Assembly: GCA_963578105.1 (NCBI GenBank)
Contig: CAUZBP010000001.1
Coordinates: 186,001-250,000, forward strand
DNA length: 64,000 nt
Origin: GCA-2718815 sp963578105
GTDB lineage: Bacteria; Planctomycetota; Planctomycetia; Pirellulales; Pirellulaceae
Direction: 5' to 3'
The translations under genes were made by a program, and so were the position numbers. This document shows positions 1 to 9,317 of the stretch, in pieces. Under the pieces are notes generated by a model. The model worked only from the letters and a program-made list of their open reading frames with translations. It did no database searches and was not told the origin of the DNA. How positions within the stretch are numbered: the first letter of the stretch is position 1; each line of letters opens with the position of its first letter.

Positions 1-1070
1 ACCTGGCCGTTCTTCTTTGGCGCAACGAAGGCGCACAATCAGCCAAGTGGCTCCAGATTTATGACAGTTCCCTCAACCTGGAAAACACGTGGGATGTGTC
101 CGGGCGCAATGGTGTTGTCTGGGGTCCCGACGGCAAGATCTATGTCGCAGGCGAAGGTGGCGATAATCTGTACGAAGTCGACCCGGACACCGGCACCGAA
201 ATTTCGCACACCGTCGGCGCCAACTTACTGGGCATCGCTGTAGACAGCAACGGCAAGCTCCTGCTTCCCCAGTACGGAAAGATCAACGTGTTTGACCCGG
301 TCACGGACACCGTTTCCATGTGGGTCAATGGGCGTGATGTAAGTGGTGCGCCGGAAAACTGGTACGCACCGAACTTGATGACCCCTGGTGGAGAAATTGA
401 AGACATCGCGATAGGGCCCGATGGACGCGTCATCGCGAACCAGCGCAACCATAGCAAATTCCACATCTTCAAGCCGGACGGGTCAGGCCCGGTCATTCAG
501 ATGGAGGACCTCTCTGGCGAGTTCGCCAACAACAACGAGAGGAAGATGGTCGCCGACGCGGCGGGCAATATCTACATGGTCCACAGCGGCGACAATGCGG
601 CGACCGGAAATAATGCGGGAATCTACAAGTTCACGGCAACGATTCCTTCCGGTCCCGCGTGTGACCTCAATGGTGACAGCAGCTGTGACGTTGCGGATCT
701 TGATACTCTGGCCGGTGGCGGCGCCGCGGCGATCACCGACTGGCTCGCCAGCGCAGCGACAGAGAATGGTTTTGGTTCTACCTACCTCGGTGGTGACACC
801 GACCTCGATCACGACGTTGACCTGAGCGATTACAACGCTCTGGCAGGTAACTTTAATCCTGCAGGTTCCGGTGCGTTGCCCTCCCAAGGTGATGGCGATG
901 GCGACGGCGACGTCGATCTGAGCGACTACAACACGCTGGCAGGTAACTTTGCCGCAGCCGGTTACGCCGGAACCGCTGCTGTTCCTGAGCCGTCCTCGAT
1001 GGTTCTGTGCATGCTCGGTTTGGTATTCGGAAGCGGGATTGGCTTCTGTCGCAAACGACTCTGGTCGTAA
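1..1070 (+). CDS. Secreted beta-propeller protein with dockerin-like repeats and PEP-CTERM anchor (5' partial)
   Basis: The reading frame is open from the first bases of the window (frame starting at base 3), so the true start lies upstream. The visible ~355 residues begin with repeats of the NHL/SMP-30 beta-propeller kind (GVVWGPDGKIYVAGEGGDNLYEVD, LLGIAVDSNGKLLLPQYG, IEDIAIGPDGRVIANQ in pieces). Then come three Asp-rich dockerin/EF-hand-like loops (DLNGDSSCDVADLD, DTDLDHDVDLSDYN, DGDGDGDVDLSDYN) and a C-terminal VPEP signal followed by a hydrophobic helix and a basic tail (CRKRLWS). This is the PEP-CTERM/exosortase sorting arrangement, so the protein is probably exported and processed at the outer envelope. 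The same C-terminal cassette ends the next two genes. A strong terminator follows 31 bp after the stop. The ligand of the propeller is unknown. Confidence 0.85.
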   Translation, partial: LAVLLWRNEGAQSAKWLQIYDSSLNLENTWDVSGRNGVVWGPDGKIYVAGEGGDNLYEVDPDTGTEISHTVGANLLGIAVDSNGKLLLPQYGKINVFDPVTDTVSMWVNGRDVSGAPENWYAPNLMTPGGEIEDIAIGPDGRVIANQRNHSKFHIFKPDGSGPVIQMEDLSGEFANNNERKMVADAAGNIYMVHSGDNAATGNNAGIYKFTATIPSGPACDLNGDSSCDVADLDTLAGGGAAAITDWLASAATENGFGSTYLGGDTDLDHDVDLSDYNALAGNFNPAGSGALPSQGDGDGDGDVDLSDYNTLAGNFAAAGYAGTAAVPEPSSMVLCMLGLVFGSGIGFCRKRLWS

Positions 1071-1101
1071 ACGACTAAGCTTGTAACTTGTGTCTCCTAT
1101 G

Positions 1102-1137
1102 CGGGGTGGAATCGTCAGATTTCACCCCGTTTTTTTT
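1102..1137 (+). terminator. Rho-independent terminator
   Basis: Ten-base-pair stem (CGGGGTGGAA against TTTCACCCCG, with one G-T wobble) around an 8-base loop, followed by eight T residues. It closes the propeller gene that stops at 1070. Confidence 0.9.
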
Positions 1138-1384
1138 AAACTACAACGTCTTCAATGTCTTTTCACTTGGTGAATCAGACAGGCGCGATCATGGGCCGAT
1201 GGCAAGACTACAATGACATCCAAATGGTTGAAGCCGTGGAACACGTTGTGCTTGAGTCGTTTTCGATAACCCACCCGGACGGCGGAACATTTGTTTGACA
1301 GAGGTTGCCAGTCTGACCATAATTGTGGCAGCGCGGGCCCATTCGGGCCCTGAATCCGGATTGAATTCCTGTCAGCGAGCCAGC

Positions 1385-2845
1385 ATGGGTTTCCAAGGGA
1401 AGCACGCTTGCAGAGTGGTCGTGATCGTAATAGCTGTTTTCGCAGGTCTGCTGCGCAACGGGCAGAGTGTGGAGATTGCCCTCTCAGAAACTCCAGCAGG
1501 CCCGACCGCCATGCTTGCTTTGCACCTTGATCCCGACAACTCGAGTGAGGGGATCGAAAACGCCACCCCCGAGCATTGGGGCAGATTGGCGAATTTTGTC
1601 GCCGCTGCCGACGTTTATGAGCACAAGCTGACGCTGTTGATGGGTTCAAGCTGGGTCGATCTTTTCGATGGTAGTCTTGACGGTCTGGACAGGATCGAAC
1701 AACTCATGTCGTGGGTTGAAAAGGGGCATCAACTGGGCTACCACCATCATTCGTGTGGGCACGCGCATCCCGACGGTTACCGCGATGTGAGTGGCGAACA
1801 TTGTGGCGGCGAGCCTGATCGCGGCTCGGTTCAGGATTCGTTCGCAGAGGTCTTTGCTTTAGGCGAGACCATGATCGATTTGGGTGTCGATCCCGAATTA
1901 GCCCGGGTTGAGGTAGCGGCTCAGGGGCCTAACGATCATAACGAGTATCGGTCCGAAGAATGGCAACCGGAAGTGATGGATGCCACGGGCCCTATTAAGG
2001 AGAACTCCGATGGTCATGTAGGCCACAAGTTCATCACGCTTCCTCGCTGCACCGAGAACTATGGCAACAGCTATGGCGGCAGCAAGGTAACTTATGAGAT
2101 TCCAGAACTTGGCCACGCCCAGCTGGATGTGGGCGACTTTACCACCATCCACAGTAACAACAACCTGGCCCGGTTGGCGATCGAGATCGATCAGGTCCTG
2201 ACAGGAGATCACGCCGACTCAGGAGCTCATATCGGGGTCGTTTTTCATCCTCGTGAATACGATGAGAACTCCCGCGACACTGACCGGGATTCCTACCCCA
2301 GCGACAAGGCGTATCTTGACGCCGTATTGCAATTGTTTGCCGCCAAGGGCCTGCCGGTCGTCACTGCCCGGGCAATTCTGCAGGCGTCCAGTCCCTGTAG
2401 TAGCAGTAGTTTGCCGGGTGATTTCAACGACGACCAGCTCGTGGATGACGCCGACATCGACCTGTTGTTAACGGCGATCAACGCCGGCAGTGAGGATCTC
2501 CAGTTCGACCTGGACAGCAGCAATGCGGTCACTGCAGCAGACGCAACGTTTCTGGTCGAGTCGATCTTGGGGACACGTTTTGGCGACAATGATCTGGATG
2601 GTGACGTGGACCTGAGCGACTACAACACGCTGGCCACTAATTTTAATCCCAGCGGCACGTACGGTCCCTACTGGTGGCAGGATGGCAACGTAGACGGAGA
2701 CAATGACATCGACCTCACCGATTACAACGCGCTGGCCTCCAATTTCAACCCGCTTGGTTACGGAGCAGCAGCAGTTCCAGAACCGGCCAGCGTGTGCCTG
2801 TTGCTGGCCGGGCTGCTGTTGCTGCTGGCCCGCGTAGGGTTTTAA
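1385..2845 (+). CDS. Polysaccharide-deacetylase-like secreted protein with dockerin and PEP-CTERM
   Basis: About 486 residues if started at the ATG at 1385, which gives a proper signal peptide (MGFQGKHACRVVVIVIAVFAG); an in-frame TTG at 1295 would place 30 non-signal residues in front. The first ~330 residues resemble the NodB/polysaccharide deacetylase fold: an early LHLDPDN strand where the family has its metal Asp, a HHHSCGH cluster matching the HxxxH metal motif, and a closing segment (KGLPVVTARAIL) typical of the last strand. The usual TFDDG motif is not intact, so activity is an inference. Residues ~355-460 form a dockerin-like domain with four Asp-rich calcium loops, then VPEPASVCLLLAGLLLLLA as the PEP-CTERM anchor. 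Probably cleaves or binds an extracellular glycan. Confidence 0.7.
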   Translation: MGFQGKHACRVVVIVIAVFAGLLRNGQSVEIALSETPAGPTAMLALHLDPDNSSEGIENATPEHWGRLANFVAAADVYEHKLTLLMGSSWVDLFDGSLDGLDRIEQLMSWVEKGHQLGYHHHSCGHAHPDGYRDVSGEHCGGEPDRGSVQDSFAEVFALGETMIDLGVDPELARVEVAAQGPNDHNEYRSEEWQPEVMDATGPIKENSDGHVGHKFITLPRCTENYGNSYGGSKVTYEIPELGHAQLDVGDFTTIHSNNNLARLAIEIDQVLTGDHADSGAHIGVVFHPREYDENSRDTDRDSYPSDKAYLDAVLQLFAAKGLPVVTARAILQASSPCSSSSLPGDFNDDQLVDDADIDLLLTAINAGSEDLQFDLDSSNAVTAADATFLVESILGTRFGDNDLDGDVDLSDYNTLATNFNPSGTYGPYWWQDGNVDGDNDIDLTDYNALASNFNPLGYGAAAVPEPASVCLLLAGLLLLLARVGF

Positions 2846-3009
2846 GTTGTCAAACAGTGGCAGCTGGGTGCATCTGAAAACCCACGACCGTCCGCGCTCC
2901 CAAGGCCCTGGCAAGGGGCACGGGGTGTGGTTTTATGTGCTCTATCGGTTGGGATTAATGGTAGACTGATTGGTTGTGATTCAAGTGTGTTTCTGCGGGA
3001 AGAAAGTGG

Positions 3010-5604
3010 ATGCGTACGTTCATTCTGGTGTCGGTGCTTGTGACCTGGGTTGCTCCATCTTGGGCGACCGTGATCACAACTGGGGATGTGGATCCGGGCG
3101 GTGCCGGTACGCAACCGGATCCCTGGATGGTTGTTGGTACCTTGAGTGTGGGAAGGACTGCCGACGGCACACTGAACGTGGAGGCGGGGGGCGAGGTCTC
3201 AGATACGGTTGGTACGATCGGTTACGGTTACGGCGTTACGGGAATTGCGACGGTCCACGGCGCGGGTTCGAAGTGGACCAGTTCAGACGACCTGCATGTG
3301 GGTTACGTTGGTAATGGTATCCTGAATGTCGAGGCAGAGGGCGAGGTGTTCAATGGGATGGGTTGGATCGGTTACAACTCCACGGGGACTGCGACGATCA
3401 GCGGTGCGGGTTCGACGTGGACCAACTCAAAGCAGCTGACTGTAGGCGCCTTGGGCAAGGGCACACTGAATGTCGAGGCTGGGGGTGAGGTCTACAATAC
3501 GTGGGGTGTGATCGGTCTCCACTCCTCCCCGACGTCGACGCGCTGGGGGATTGCGACAGTCACCGGCACCGGTTCGACGTGGACCAACTCGGACTACCTG
3601 GCTGTGGGTGAATTGGGCAGGGGCACACTGAATGTCGCGGCGGGGGGCGCAGTATTCAATGCCGCCGCTTACATCGGTTACAAATCCGGCTCGACCGGCG
3701 AGGCGACGGTGACCGGCGCGGGTTCGAAGTGGACCAGTTCAGACTCGCTGACGATTGGCGGAACGAGTACGGCGGAGGGTGGTAGCGGGACCTTGAACCT
3801 TCAGGACAGCGGCGAGGTCGCCGTCACCGATACCGTCAAATTGTGGTCCAGCGGAACCATCAACTTTGCTGGCGGCAGCCTGACCACGCGTTCTTTTGAT
3901 AACAGTCAGGCAGGTACATTGAACTTCGCTGACGGCACCTTAACGGTCAACGGTGCGGGCGGCTCTTTCAATCCGGGTACCACGGATTTTGTCATGGACG
4001 GTAATGCACCCACCGATCTGCCCGAACTGGTGATTGCTGATACGGCGGGCGCCGCGTTGGCGGGGAACGTGACGGTTGGATCGAGTCACCGGGCGAAACT
4101 CTCGGTCGATTCGGGCGGCCAGGTTTCCAACACGATGGCTATCCTCGGCGATGACTCCGGCTCCACGGGAATTGCGACAGTCAGTGGTGCTGGTTCGAAG
4201 TGGACCAACACGGATGATCTGGTTGTGGGCAACTCTGGCAACGGTACCCTGAACGTCGAGGAAACGGGCGAGGTGTTCAATACGGTCGGTTATGTCGGTT
4301 GGGCCTCCGGTTCCACGGGGATGGTGACGGTCAGCGGCGCGGGTTCCAAGTGGACCAACTCGGGTTGGCTCCATTTGGGAGTCTATGGCGGTGGTACATT
4401 GCAGCTTGAACAAGGGGGCGAGGTCGCCAATTCGGTTGGTAGGATCGGTTTTGAACCGGGCTCGACGGGGGTGGCGACGGTCAGTGGCGCGGGTTCGAAA
4501 TGGACGAACACGTATTGGCTGGCTGTGGGGGACTATGGCAATGGCACACTGGAAATCGAGGCAGGGGGCGAGGTGTTCAACACCTTCGGCAGGGTCGCTT
4601 ACGAACCCGGTTCGACGGGAATGGTGACAGTCACCGGCGCAGGTTCAAAGTGGATCAACTGGATTTCGTTGTACATCGGTGGAAGGAGTACCCTGGCCGG
4701 CGGCAGCGGAACATTGAACATTGTCGACAGTGGACTGGTGAGGGTGGCGGATACCACCAGGCTGTGGGAGGAGGGGCTGGTGAACCTTGACGGAGGAACA
4801 CTTAACACCGGCACCCTGGACCTGACGGCAGGTACATTCAACATGCTTGACGGGCTGCTTCGTGTCGATAGCGTGATTGGCGACATCACCGTTCAGGGAG
4901 GAACGCTGGCGCCCGGACACGGATACTTATGGCACAGTCCGGCAGTCCTGTCCATGACCGGCGACTATACGCAAGCTGCGGCCGCCACGCTGGAGGTCGA
5001 ACTGGCGGGGACCGACTTGGGCGAATTCGACCAGCTGACCATCGCCGGAACGGCCAGCCTGGACGGCGCGCTGGACCTGCTGCCTTTGGCGCCCTACACC
5101 GATCCCACCGTGCGTGGTACGGCTGATGATTTTGTGATCATCGCTGCTGCTGCCCGCCATGGAAATTTCAGCACGGTCCACTACAACGGATTGACCTTGG
5201 CCACCGGTTCTGGAACTTCTGCCAGTGGTTCTTTTCATCATCATCAGGCGGACGGGTTGTTTCGGAGCGTCATCTACACAGCAACGACGGTCCAGTTCCA
5301 GAACCTGCTGGCGATGCCCGGGGATACCGACGGTGATCAGGATATTGACCTGAGTGACTATACGAGATTGGCCACCAACTTTGCGCCCGGCGGTACGGGC
5401 CTGGCCTGGACCGACGGGGATTTTGATTTCGACGGGGACATCGACTTGAGCGACTACAACTCGCTGGCTTCCAATTTCAGACCGCTTGGTTACGGTATCG
5501 CGGCAGTTCCTGAACCAGCGACCGCGCTGCTGGTAGTCCTCGCCATGCTGCTGGTGAGTTCCTTTGACAGGCGTTCCGGGTGGCGTCGCGGCACCCGCCG
5601 GTAA
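3010..5604 (+). CDS. T5SS/PEP-CTERM-associated repeat surface protein
   Basis: 864 residues; an N-terminal signal peptide (MRTFILVSVLVTWVAPSWA) follows a purine-rich AAGAAAG ribosome site. The body is built from eight ~50-residue repeats of the form GTLNVEAGGEVxNTxGxIG...GSTGxATVSGAGSKWTNSxxLxVG, the pattern of the T5SS/PEP-CTERM-associated repeat family, which forms a beta-helix-like rod. Repeats fall into two blocks of four, each closed by a distinctive segment (GGSGTLN..DSG.V.V.DT..LW..G). A non-repetitive ~150-residue segment follows, then two DxDxDxDIDLSDYN loops and VPEPATALLVVLAMLLV with a very basic tail, i.e. a PEP-CTERM sorting signal. Expected to be a surface-displayed structural or adhesive protein. 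It belongs to a run of three genes with the same C-terminal cassette. Confidence 0.85.
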   Translation: MRTFILVSVLVTWVAPSWATVITTGDVDPGGAGTQPDPWMVVGTLSVGRTADGTLNVEAGGEVSDTVGTIGYGYGVTGIATVHGAGSKWTSSDDLHVGYVGNGILNVEAEGEVFNGMGWIGYNSTGTATISGAGSTWTNSKQLTVGALGKGTLNVEAGGEVYNTWGVIGLHSSPTSTRWGIATVTGTGSTWTNSDYLAVGELGRGTLNVAAGGAVFNAAAYIGYKSGSTGEATVTGAGSKWTSSDSLTIGGTSTAEGGSGTLNLQDSGEVAVTDTVKLWSSGTINFAGGSLTTRSFDNSQAGTLNFADGTLTVNGAGGSFNPGTTDFVMDGNAPTDLPELVIADTAGAALAGNVTVGSSHRAKLSVDSGGQVSNTMAILGDDSGSTGIATVSGAGSKWTNTDDLVVGNSGNGTLNVEETGEVFNTVGYVGWASGSTGMVTVSGAGSKWTNSGWLHLGVYGGGTLQLEQGGEVANSVGRIGFEPGSTGVATVSGAGSKWTNTYWLAVGDYGNGTLEIEAGGEVFNTFGRVAYEPGSTGMVTVTGAGSKWINWISLYIGGRSTLAGGSGTLNIVDSGLVRVADTTRLWEEGLVNLDGGTLNTGTLDLTAGTFNMLDGLLRVDSVIGDITVQGGTLAPGHGYLWHSPAVLSMTGDYTQAAAATLEVELAGTDLGEFDQLTIAGTASLDGALDLLPLAPYTDPTVRGTADDFVIIAAAARHGNFSTVHYNGLTLATGSGTSASGSFHHHQADGLFRSVIYTATTVQFQNLLAMPGDTDGDQDIDLSDYTRLATNFAPGGTGLAWTDGDFDFDGDIDLSDYNSLASNFRPLGYGIAAVPEPATALLVVLAMLLVSSFDRRSGWRRGTRR
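3150..4815 (+). repeat. Two-level intragenic repeat: 2 blocks of 4 units
   Basis: Within the gene at 3010, ~150-bp units each contain GGCGCGGGTTCGAAGTGGACC or close variants. Four units plus a closing segment occupy about 3150-3890, and the same order of four units plus closing segment recurs at about 4078-4815. Unit boundaries are approximate. Confidence 0.8.
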
Positions 5605-5827
5605 TGCATTCCCGGGATACTTCATCACCACCGGCAGCTTTCATTTCCCGTGTCAGGCAACCCGGATGTCGATGGATAGCAGCGGAAGGAAATGGTGTTA
5701 CACTGGTTGCTTGATGCTGGCGCGTTTTTCGCGATGAGGAACTCGCCGGGTAAGTAGCCTGGGAGATTGTTTTGACGATGTTGATCGCCCGAGCTGTGAT
5801 CCGCTCAACCACGATGAGGAATCTTGC

Positions 5828-7099
5828 ATGAAAACATCGTGCTGTTTTGTTGGCATGTTGATCGCCATCGCCTCCACCGGTTACGCGCAACTTCCACAGG
5901 CCCAGACGGGCGACTGGCCATGGTGGCGGGGGCCCAATTCAAATGGTGTCGCCGAATCCGGGCAGAGACCCCCGGTCGCCTGGAGCCAGACGAAGAACGT
6001 GGCGTGGAAGGCGGTGGTGCCGGGCCGCGGCCATGCGTCACCGACGGTGGTTGGTGACCGTATCTACCTGGCGACCGCCGACGACGTGACGATGGTCCAA
6101 TCGATTCTCTGCTTTGCTCGTGGTACGGGAAAACCGCTCTGGAGACGGGACGTCAACCGTGGCGGCTTTCCCGACCGCATCAACCCCAAGAATACACACG
6201 CTTCGTCATCGATCGCTTGCGATGGAACACGGTTGTTTGCCACCTTCTTCAACCATGACGGAATTCAGGTGGTGGCGCTCGACCTGGATGGCAAGCCGCA
6301 GTGGGAACAAGTCGCCGGCAAGTTCACACCGGATGAATACAGAAACGGTTACGCGGCTTCCCCTGTGCTTTATGGCAACCTGGTGATCGTTGCGGGTGAC
6401 TTCGACGGCGAGGCCTTCTTGGCGGCGCTTGATGGTGAAACGGGTCGGCGGGTCTGGAATACGCCCCGCCCGTCGCGGATAAATTATGCTTCACCGATCG
6501 TGGCCCGGATCGCTGGCAGGCCGCAGGTGCTGATCAGTGGTAGTGACATGGTTGCCAGTTATGATCCGCGTTCCGGTCGCCAACTGTGGACGGCGGCCGC
6601 CACAACGATGGCGACGGCCGGGACCATGGTCTGGGACGGGGAACTCGTGTTTGCTTCGGGTGGTTTTCCGGAACACGGGACGTTCTGCGTTCGGGCTGAC
6701 GGCTCGGGGGAGATCGTATGGCAAAACAACCAGAGGTGTTATGAACAGTCGATGCTGGCGTTTGCCGGCCACCTCTACGCTGTCACGGACAACGGGATCG
6801 CGCTCTGCTGGGATGCTGCGACGGGCGAAGAGCTGTGGCGCGAGCGACTGCGTGGTCCGATCAGTGCGTCCCCGGTCCTCTCGGGTGGGCACATCTATGC
6901 CGTGAACGAACTTGGTACGACCTGGGTGTATCGCGCCACCTCGGAGAAATTTGAACTGGTACAGGAAAATCAGCTCGGAAACGAGGTTTTTGCGAGTCCG
7001 ACAATCTGTGGTGACCAGGTCTTCCTGCGTGTCTCGGAGTCGGTCGAAGAGCAACAGCAGGAGACGCTGTATTGCATTCAATCGGCCGGGGCGGGGTGA
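5828..7099 (+). CDS. PQQ-like (BamB-type) beta-propeller protein, exported
   Basis: 423 residues with a signal peptide (MKTSCCFVGMLIAIASTGYA) and the hallmark planctomycete opening WPWWRGPNSNGVAES. Repeated blades carry the PQQ/WD-like pattern, for example GDRIYLATADD, LDLDGKPQWEQ, LDGETGRRVWNT, YDPRSGRQLWT, WDAATGEELWRE and HIYAVNELGTTWVY. Such proteins are usually scaffolds rather than PQQ enzymes. A GAGGA motif about 8 bases upstream supports the ATG at 5828. It lies 275 bp upstream of the epimerase-dehydrogenase-BKACE run and may belong to it, but the gap leaves that open. Confidence 0.85.
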   Translation: MKTSCCFVGMLIAIASTGYAQLPQAQTGDWPWWRGPNSNGVAESGQRPPVAWSQTKNVAWKAVVPGRGHASPTVVGDRIYLATADDVTMVQSILCFARGTGKPLWRRDVNRGGFPDRINPKNTHASSSIACDGTRLFATFFNHDGIQVVALDLDGKPQWEQVAGKFTPDEYRNGYAASPVLYGNLVIVAGDFDGEAFLAALDGETGRRVWNTPRPSRINYASPIVARIAGRPQVLISGSDMVASYDPRSGRQLWTAAATTMATAGTMVWDGELVFASGGFPEHGTFCVRADGSGEIVWQNNQRCYEQSMLAFAGHLYAVTDNGIALCWDAATGEELWRERLRGPISASPVLSGGHIYAVNELGTTWVYRATSEKFELVQENQLGNEVFASPTICGDQVFLRVSESVEEQQQETLYCIQSAGAG

Positions 7100-7373
7100 C
7101 GCCGAGTCATGGTTGATCGCTTCAACGACGCTGCTGCCCAGAGCATGAATTCGAGTTGAGCGAGCGGTTGCCCGCCGCAGTCGTCCTGATACGCTGCCAA
7201 CATCGGAAGGCACGGTTTGAACGCAAGGCAGGACATTCCCATCGGTCGGAGCGTGTCAATCAGAATTGCAGTTCCCTGCCGTGACACGTTATTTCTGCTA
7301 CAATCTGATCCCGAGTCGGGCCGGGACGTTGGAGGGCCTGTTTTGCAAATGCCTCGGGAGTGGAAGCCAGACG

Positions 7374-8228
7374 GTGAAGGGACTGAGCTGCAATTCGAAC
7401 CTGTTGAGTGATCTGCCGTTGGAACGGGCGATCGACGCTCTTGCTGACGAGGGCTACGACGCGGTTGACATCTGCCTGGAGATCGAGCCACCCTTTTGCC
7501 CGATTCCGCAGCCGCACATGAGTCCCGACGACGACGCGGCGAAGCGTGACCGTGTCCGCCGTCATGCGGAGCAGGCGGGCATTGCGATCGCGGCATTGAA
7601 CGCTCACACGAACCTTTGTGCACGTGATCCCGCGGTACGTCAGGCCAACACGGAGTTCATCGCGGGTTCGCTCCAGCTGGCGGCCGACCTGGGAGCGCCG
7701 GTCGTGGTCACCGCTGGTGGTGGAAAGGACGCCTACGGTTACGAACAATGGTTTTTCGACTGGCTCTTCGACTCGCTGCGCCAGGTGCTGCCGATCGCTG
7801 AACGGCTGGGCGTCTCGTTGGCGATCGAGGCGGGTAGCCCGGCCGGTTGTCTGGTTCATGACATCAGGACGACCAAGCGGCTCCTGGAGGCCGAGGGGCT
7901 CGACTCGCTGCGCCTGCTTTTTGACTGTGCTCACTTTCACGTGCGCGGGGACAGCCCCGTGGAGGCCTTCGAGACGTTTCGGGACCTAATTGTCCATATG
8001 CACGCCAAGGACGCGGCAGGTGATCCGGAGAACATCATTTTTCCACCCTACGGCGAGGGCCAGATCGACTTCGACATCCTGTTTGGTTCGATGGCGACCC
8101 ATGGATTTGACGGTTACATTGCCGTCGAGTACGAGGCTTTTGCCTGGGATTTTCCGCAAGATCACAAGCAGGTGCTCGCCCGGGAGAAGGCCTTTCTCGA
8201 ACCCCTGATTGCAAAGCACTGGAATTAA
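7374..8228 (+). CDS. Sugar phosphate isomerase/epimerase (xylose isomerase-like TIM barrel)
   Basis: About 284 residues if the GTG at 7374 is used; GGAAG lies seven bases before it and the protein then opens with a typical first barrel strand (VKGLSCNSNLLSDLPLERAIDALADEGYDAVDI). A TTG at 7266 would add 36 residues unlike the family. Later strands show the metal-ligand pattern of the AP-endonuclease-2/xylose-isomerase-like barrel: IAIEAGSPAGCLVHD, LLFDCAHFHVRG, VHMHAKDAAG and YIAVEYEAF. Likely isomerises or epimerises a keto-sugar or hydroxy-keto acid; the substrate cannot be read off. Three bases separate its stop from the next gene, so the two are probably co-translated. Confidence 0.8.
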   Translation: MKGLSCNSNLLSDLPLERAIDALADEGYDAVDICLEIEPPFCPIPQPHMSPDDDAAKRDRVRRHAEQAGIAIAALNAHTNLCARDPAVRQANTEFIAGSLQLAADLGAPVVVTAGGGKDAYGYEQWFFDWLFDSLRQVLPIAERLGVSLAIEAGSPAGCLVHDIRTTKRLLEAEGLDSLRLLFDCAHFHVRGDSPVEAFETFRDLIVHMHAKDAAGDPENIIFPPYGEGQIDFDILFGSMATHGFDGYIAVEYEAFAWDFPQDHKQVLAREKAFLEPLIAKHWN

Positions 8229-8231
8229 TCA

Positions 8232-9278
8232 ATGTCTGACATGAAAAAGTTTCCCATCGAGTATCTTCTGGATGTCACCAAGCGAATCTTCTCGTCCAGC
8301 GGAACACCGCCGGAAGACGCCGAGTTGGTGGCCGGGCTGATTGTTCAGGCAAATGTTCGCGGGCTTGACTCGCACGGCATCATGCGTGTTCCGCAGTACG
8401 TGGCGCGCATCGGCGAGGGACGCATCGTGCCGGGTGCACCGATGGAGACGGTTGTCGAGACCAGCGGCACCGCGCTGTTGAACGTGAACTGGAACTTCGG
8501 GCAGCTCGGGGCCCACCGGGCGGCAAGCCTGGCGATGGAAAAGGCACGGGATCACGGTGTGGGATGTGTCGGCCTGCATCGATCCGAGCACGTCGGCTGT
8601 TTGGGTCTGTTCACGGAAATGATTGCCCGTCAGGGGATGATCGGGCTGGGGATGTGCAGCGGCGCCTCGCCCAGCGGTCACTGGGTAGCGGCCTGGGGCG
8701 GCCGTGAGGGTCGCATGGGCACCAATCCGATTTCCTTCGCGGCTCCGACTTCGGGCGATCCGATCCTGGTCGATGTGGCCACGAGCGCCTTGTCGGAAGG
8801 CAAGGTTCGCTATGCTCGGGATTGCGGGCGGAAGCTGCCGGATCAGTGGGTTCTGGACGCCGACGGCAAGCCGACCGACGATCCTGCCGCATTGTACGGT
8901 GACCCCGGTGGTGCGATTTTGCCGCTAGGGGGCCTGTTGGGCTACAAGGGCTTCGGTTTTGCAATGATCGCCGCAGTTTTGTCATCGCTTCTGATGCGGG
9001 CGGCCGACCACCGCATGGAGCAGGAGAGTAACAACCTGTGGATCCTGGCCATCGATGTCGGAGCGTTCTTGCCGCCCGCAGAGTTTCGTCAGGACCTCGA
9101 AGAGTACATCGCTTATGTGAAATCGTCACAACCGGCTGCCGGAGCGGAAGGTGTTGTGCTGCCCGGAGAATTGGACTTTGCCAAGCAGCGGGCCTGCGAA
9201 AAAGAGGGTGTGCCGGTACCGGATGAGATCTGGAGTCAGATCGAGAAAGTGGCCGGATCACTGAACGTGTCGTTGTAG
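8232..9278 (+). CDS. Ldh family (malate/L-lactate dehydrogenase type 2) oxidoreductase
   Basis: 348 residues matching the Ldh_2/MdlC-like family of NAD(P)-dependent 2-hydroxyacid, ureidoglycolate or delta-1-piperideine-2-carboxylate oxidoreductases. Visible motifs are LDSHGIMRVPQYV, carrying the conserved His-Gly-x-x-Arg of the active site, GREGRMGTNPISFAAPT, the VDVATSALSEGKV segment, and GGLLGYKGFGFAMI. The length is normal for the family. It sits between an epimerase (3 bp upstream) and a BKACE enzyme (39 bp downstream), so it probably oxidises or reduces an intermediate of one catabolic pathway. A second, divergent member of the family lies at 56848. Confidence 0.88.
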   Translation: MSDMKKFPIEYLLDVTKRIFSSSGTPPEDAELVAGLIVQANVRGLDSHGIMRVPQYVARIGEGRIVPGAPMETVVETSGTALLNVNWNFGQLGAHRAASLAMEKARDHGVGCVGLHRSEHVGCLGLFTEMIARQGMIGLGMCSGASPSGHWVAAWGGREGRMGTNPISFAAPTSGDPILVDVATSALSEGKVRYARDCGRKLPDQWVLDADGKPTDDPAALYGDPGGAILPLGGLLGYKGFGFAMIAAVLSSLLMRAADHRMEQESNNLWILAIDVGAFLPPAEFRQDLEEYIAYVKSSQPAAGAEGVVLPGELDFAKQRACEKEGVPVPDEIWSQIEKVAGSLNVSL

Positions 9279-9317
9279 GAGTGAGCTGTCTGCTTCCCGA
9301 CGTCGTGAGAGCGAACG

